Source: Polytrichum commune (taxonomy: Eukaryota; Streptophyta; Polytrichopsida; Polytrichales; Polytrichaceae). From it: 64,000 bases of DNA. The notes beneath the pieces were generated by a model. That model searched no databases. It worked only from the letters and a program-made list of their open reading frames with translations, and had not been told where the DNA came from. Shown here one piece after another: positions 61,022 to 64,000 of the stretch (within the stretch, counting starts at the first letter, position 1; each line of letters begins with the position of its first letter). A program made the position numbers and the translations under genes. The stretch spans positions 31,359,501 through 31,423,500 of the forward strand of contig OX485805.1 of NCBI GenBank assembly GCA_950295325.1. The letters run 5' to 3'.

Positions 61022-61666
61022 CTATCGTAGACATGCTACTAACCGTGCATATTTGGGTTTCAAATGGTTTTCCACAAGGTGGGTTAAACCTTTTTTTTTA
61101 AATAAATAAATTATAATTAGTAAATGAGATGAGAGTATTGTGGTAAAATGAAATGACAATTGTATTTGAAAAGTTGTAACCTTTCTACAATCAAGCTCAC
61201 AACTATATGCATCAATGTGTGATCAATGTGCCATTCACTAACCGTGCATGTTAGGTTTCACTAAAGGAGCTACAAATGTTGCCCTCTTCTTTGTAGGCAT
61301 AGGAAATTGATGAGGTTTTGATATTGTCCTTTTGACTTGTGTAGCCATTTTCTTCTCAAGTTGTTGTTGAATTTTTGCTTCTTTTTTGGCCCTGGCAAGG
61401 TCTGCTCTTTTCATCTTCATCAAATTGCTACATCTACACCTTGCTATGTGATTTAACTGAAGGAAACTCCATGATGAGTGTGAGTTGACAGTGATGTTTT
61501 AGGTCATTGGCGCGGTCATGATTGAGTTTGAGAGACATCGGACGGTTGAGATTGCATGTGATATAATTTGACGGCCGAGATTAAAAGTACACGGTAAGTG
61601 GCATGGTGGAGTATCGTGACATGCACGGTAAGTGGTGTTGCACGGTTAGTAGCATGTCTACGATAG
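61022..61666. mobile_element. 645-bp element with perfect 28-bp terminal inverted repeats
   Basis: CTATCGTAGACATGCTACTA and the next 8 bases (61022-61049) are exactly complementary to 61639-61666. The subterminal word ACTAACCGTGCA (or its complement TGCACGGTWAGT) recurs at 61237, 61590, 61621 and inside both ends, as expected of transposase-binding motifs. Target duplication is not clear. It carries a short lysine-rich reading frame. Confidence 0.85.
61238..61499 (-). CDS. Lysine-rich reading frame inside the 645-bp element
   Basis: On the minus strand a frame is open from 61499 to a stop at 61238. The first Met pair is at 61423, giving 61 aa. The peptide is strongly basic, with MKMKRADLARAKKEAKIQQQ, then a QVKRTISK segment and PTKKRATF. 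Composition (Lys/Ala/Gln heptads then a basic PTKKR stretch) suggests real coding origin, such as a captured exon of a host gene. I do not recognise the source. Whether it is expressed is unknown. Confidence 0.35.
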
Positions 61667-64000
61667 ATGGGAACGACTCGATGGTTGAGAACCTCTGCGA
61701 ACCATAACAAGCGAGCCACCCAGTGTTTGGAGTGTGTAAAGTGTCCCATGTTTCTAACCACTTGGTATTGAATCCCTTGAAAAATAGAGAGTGTGCAAAT
61801 GTTGAGTTGAATGATCGACGCGATCACAGAAGGTTGTTTTAACGTGAATATGATAACAATAACTTTCACCGTGATAAACAACGTTGATGGTCATGCAAAG
61901 TTTGCATTGGAGTGACAACGATTGCCTGGAATCTACACCCTCACATGAGCTTCCAACACAACCAAAACATGACCACCCTCCACTCTCACACTCTTTTCCA
62001 CGTTCTAATCAACTCCAAATTGCATTGCTCATGTGCACATGGGTTGATATCCATGTCGGCTTGATGTTTATAGATATTTCGATTGCATATCATTGAGTAA
62101 GGTGGGGTTAATGCAGGGAAGCAACAATCCATCAACTCATAATTGGTGGCCTGGGAAGTTAGGGTTCATGTAAATTTATGTGGACCTTATGGTCACACTT
62201 TTTTTTCTAATTGGAAACCCACATTCAAGTGGTGCAATATGACACGGTTGCGTTTAGGACTTGGACATCTTAAAGACACATGTCACAATGACATTGGATT
62301 GTGTGCTCAAAATTATTAAACCATGTTCTAGGTTCAATGGCGTTGTCACAATTTTAGTATGGCCACTTCACGACCAAGACGATCTTCACCTACACCTCTC
62401 ACAAACGTTTGTAACTCAACTTCAATTTTGAAAGTCGAAAGGACAACCTTTTCTAATCGCAACCACCACTCAACGAATGAGACAATTTTGATTCGCCCCA
62501 ACAACCAAAATTGTAAGGGTGGTGTGTTGAAGTCGGTTACTTATCTTAATCTTACACCTTATCGAGTGGCATGTGATAAGGCGTGGCTCCAAGAACTAAT
62601 CCTAAAAAAGACACGGAATTGAAAGAGATTTGACCACGTGCTTAGAATATGCCAACCATTCTAGACTCAATAGTCAACATACAAGAAAGAAGCGGAACAC
62701 TCTACGCCTATTTAATGAGCACGAGAATCTTTAGCTTGATAAACACACGAAATTTTCAAATGAGCTCCAACGTAATTAGCAAAGCGACTACAACGACCTC
62801 GATTTGGCTTTGGCTTGGCTAACCATCTCGTACTACATAAATCACGTGTTTTGAAAACACTAGGAGAAGTGGGCTAGGAGGAGGAGAAGGAGTAGTAACC
62901 ATTTTAAGACCGCCCACCCAAGCACACGGAGACGGAAGCGCCACACATGAGGGCCACGTATGTTGGTGACTTGAAGCCTATGATTAGTGGGGCCCGCGTA
63001 CACTCACGTGGCCCCCACCCCGAGGTTAAGCTCGTCCCATAGGCTCCTTAGGCGAGGTTGAACCAAGGGAAGCCATATAGTATAGTATAGTATAGTGTGG
63101 GTTTGTTGACCCGGTGCCATGCGTTTGACGGTAAACCATGATTGTGGGAGACACGTTATTGGCCGTGCCACCATGTGGAACCCTTGGTTGAAACTCTATG
63201 GAACCCACTTTCACGGCACGCCATTGGTCACCCAACGCCGTGTAAGCTCCGGCTCACCACGAATTATTCCTAATTCATCCAACATGCTCACTCTTTTCCT
63301 ACAAAGTCCTTGTGGTAGTACTACACCACAACCCACATCACATAAGCGTGTGGATGATGTCGATTTATTATCAAATATCGATCTGTCCATCCGTTCGTCC
63401 ATCCGTCTATTCGTCTCTTATGCCCAGATCGCACCAATTTTTTCGTCCGGTCTGAGCCATGAGATCGCTGGGGATGGTGTTGAGAAGTAGACGTTGGCCC
63501 ACCACTTTTTCACACTATGGCAAAACTGGAGCACGGGTAGATCACTTAGTGCATTTTAAAAACGACGTGCGGCATAATATAGAGAGGATTAAAATCATTT
63601 GAAATAAAAATTATAAAGGAATTCCAAATAATGAAAGGGCCATTAAATGTAGACAATCCCATTATAAGTAAGTTAGATGGACATAAAACGTGGGCCATTA
63701 TTTTTTTGTAAAATTAATGTAGGGGCTGAAGATAAGGATCTTAGAAGGTATGTATGGTATGTAAATGGATTTAGGACTCATGGGGATAGATGATAATTGG
63801 GATTTCCGTCTGTCCAAAACTACTTAAAAGGAATATAGAGTACAAAAAATTGTAGTGACTTGGACAATATAAGTAATGGAAGGGTGCAAACAAATGGGCC
63901 ATTTTTGAAATTTAAGTAATTATAGGGAGGCTTTAATTCAACCCTTGAAGGTAAATAGCCCCAAAACAAAAAAAAACCTAGCCGCACGTGGTGCACAAAA
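61667..64000. other. Intergenic, no recognised gene
   Basis: Open frames at 62359-62622 (plus, 87 aa) and 63119-63490 (plus, 123 aa) have no recognised domain. A TATAG pentamer repeat lies at about 63075-63098. 62880-63490 is GC-richer. Confidence 0.4.

Noticed and set aside
1..64000. CRISPR array, bacterial operon or viral genome
   Set aside because: No regularly spaced short repeats with unique spacers, no operon-like coding density; introns and transposon relics show eukaryotic nuclear DNA.

Overview
The window looks like low-gene-density nuclear DNA of a land plant. The evidence is one intron-containing NAC transcription factor of the SOG1/NAC075 type, plant-type telo-box motifs, and an AT-rich background filled with old DNA-transposon debris. 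I cannot place the species. The large repeat load, and a NAC protein whose recognisable sequence starts at the NAC domain without the N-terminal extension of Arabidopsis SOG1, would fit a non-angiosperm with a large genome, but that is inference.

Layout. 1-1.2 kb: a fragment resembling the C-terminal end of a LINE reverse transcriptase, then four tandem copies of a unit of about 200-220 bp. 2.2-7 kb: the only convincing host gene. A TATA-box promoter and a leader carrying three tandem copies of a segment (each with a telo-box) lead into six coding exons (463 aa). The last intron holds an inverted-repeat element that has a relative at 25.2 kb. 7.4-36 kb: no convincing gene, but many miniature inverted-repeat elements and dispersed repeats that pair up across the window. 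These include a back-to-back pair of one family at 16.2-17.2 kb, fold-back elements at 7.4, 21.4, 25.8 and 35.7 kb, and a CACTA-like family at 23, 26, 32 and 33 kb. 38.8-41.2 kb: a Ulp1-like (C48) cysteine-protease reading frame on the plus strand facing a frameshifted Mutator-like (MULE) transposase on the minus strand. 42.5-43.2 kb: a broken minus-strand coding relic, partly coiled-coil. 44.8-54.8 kb: more copies of the dispersed families and a second LINE-like fragment. 55.3-57.0 kb: a decayed piggyBac-like transposase (minus strand), cut by a 401-bp inverted-repeat element with a perfect 8-bp target duplication. 61.0-61.7 kb: a 645-bp element with perfect 28-bp terminal inverted repeats, repeated subterminal motifs and a lysine-rich reading frame that may be captured.

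The NAC protein is probably a nuclear DNA-damage-response regulator: it keeps the NAC fold, the family's conserved C-terminal LDTPPD motif and SQ/TQ sites of the kind ATM/ATR kinases phosphorylate. Everything else is mobile-element biology: LINE, MULE, piggyBac, CACTA-like and other inverted-repeat elements, nested and decayed to different degrees. G/C homopolymer tracts of 10 or more are unusually common for such AT-rich DNA. Repeat boundaries were read by eye and are approximate unless a target duplication or perfect inverted repeat is stated.
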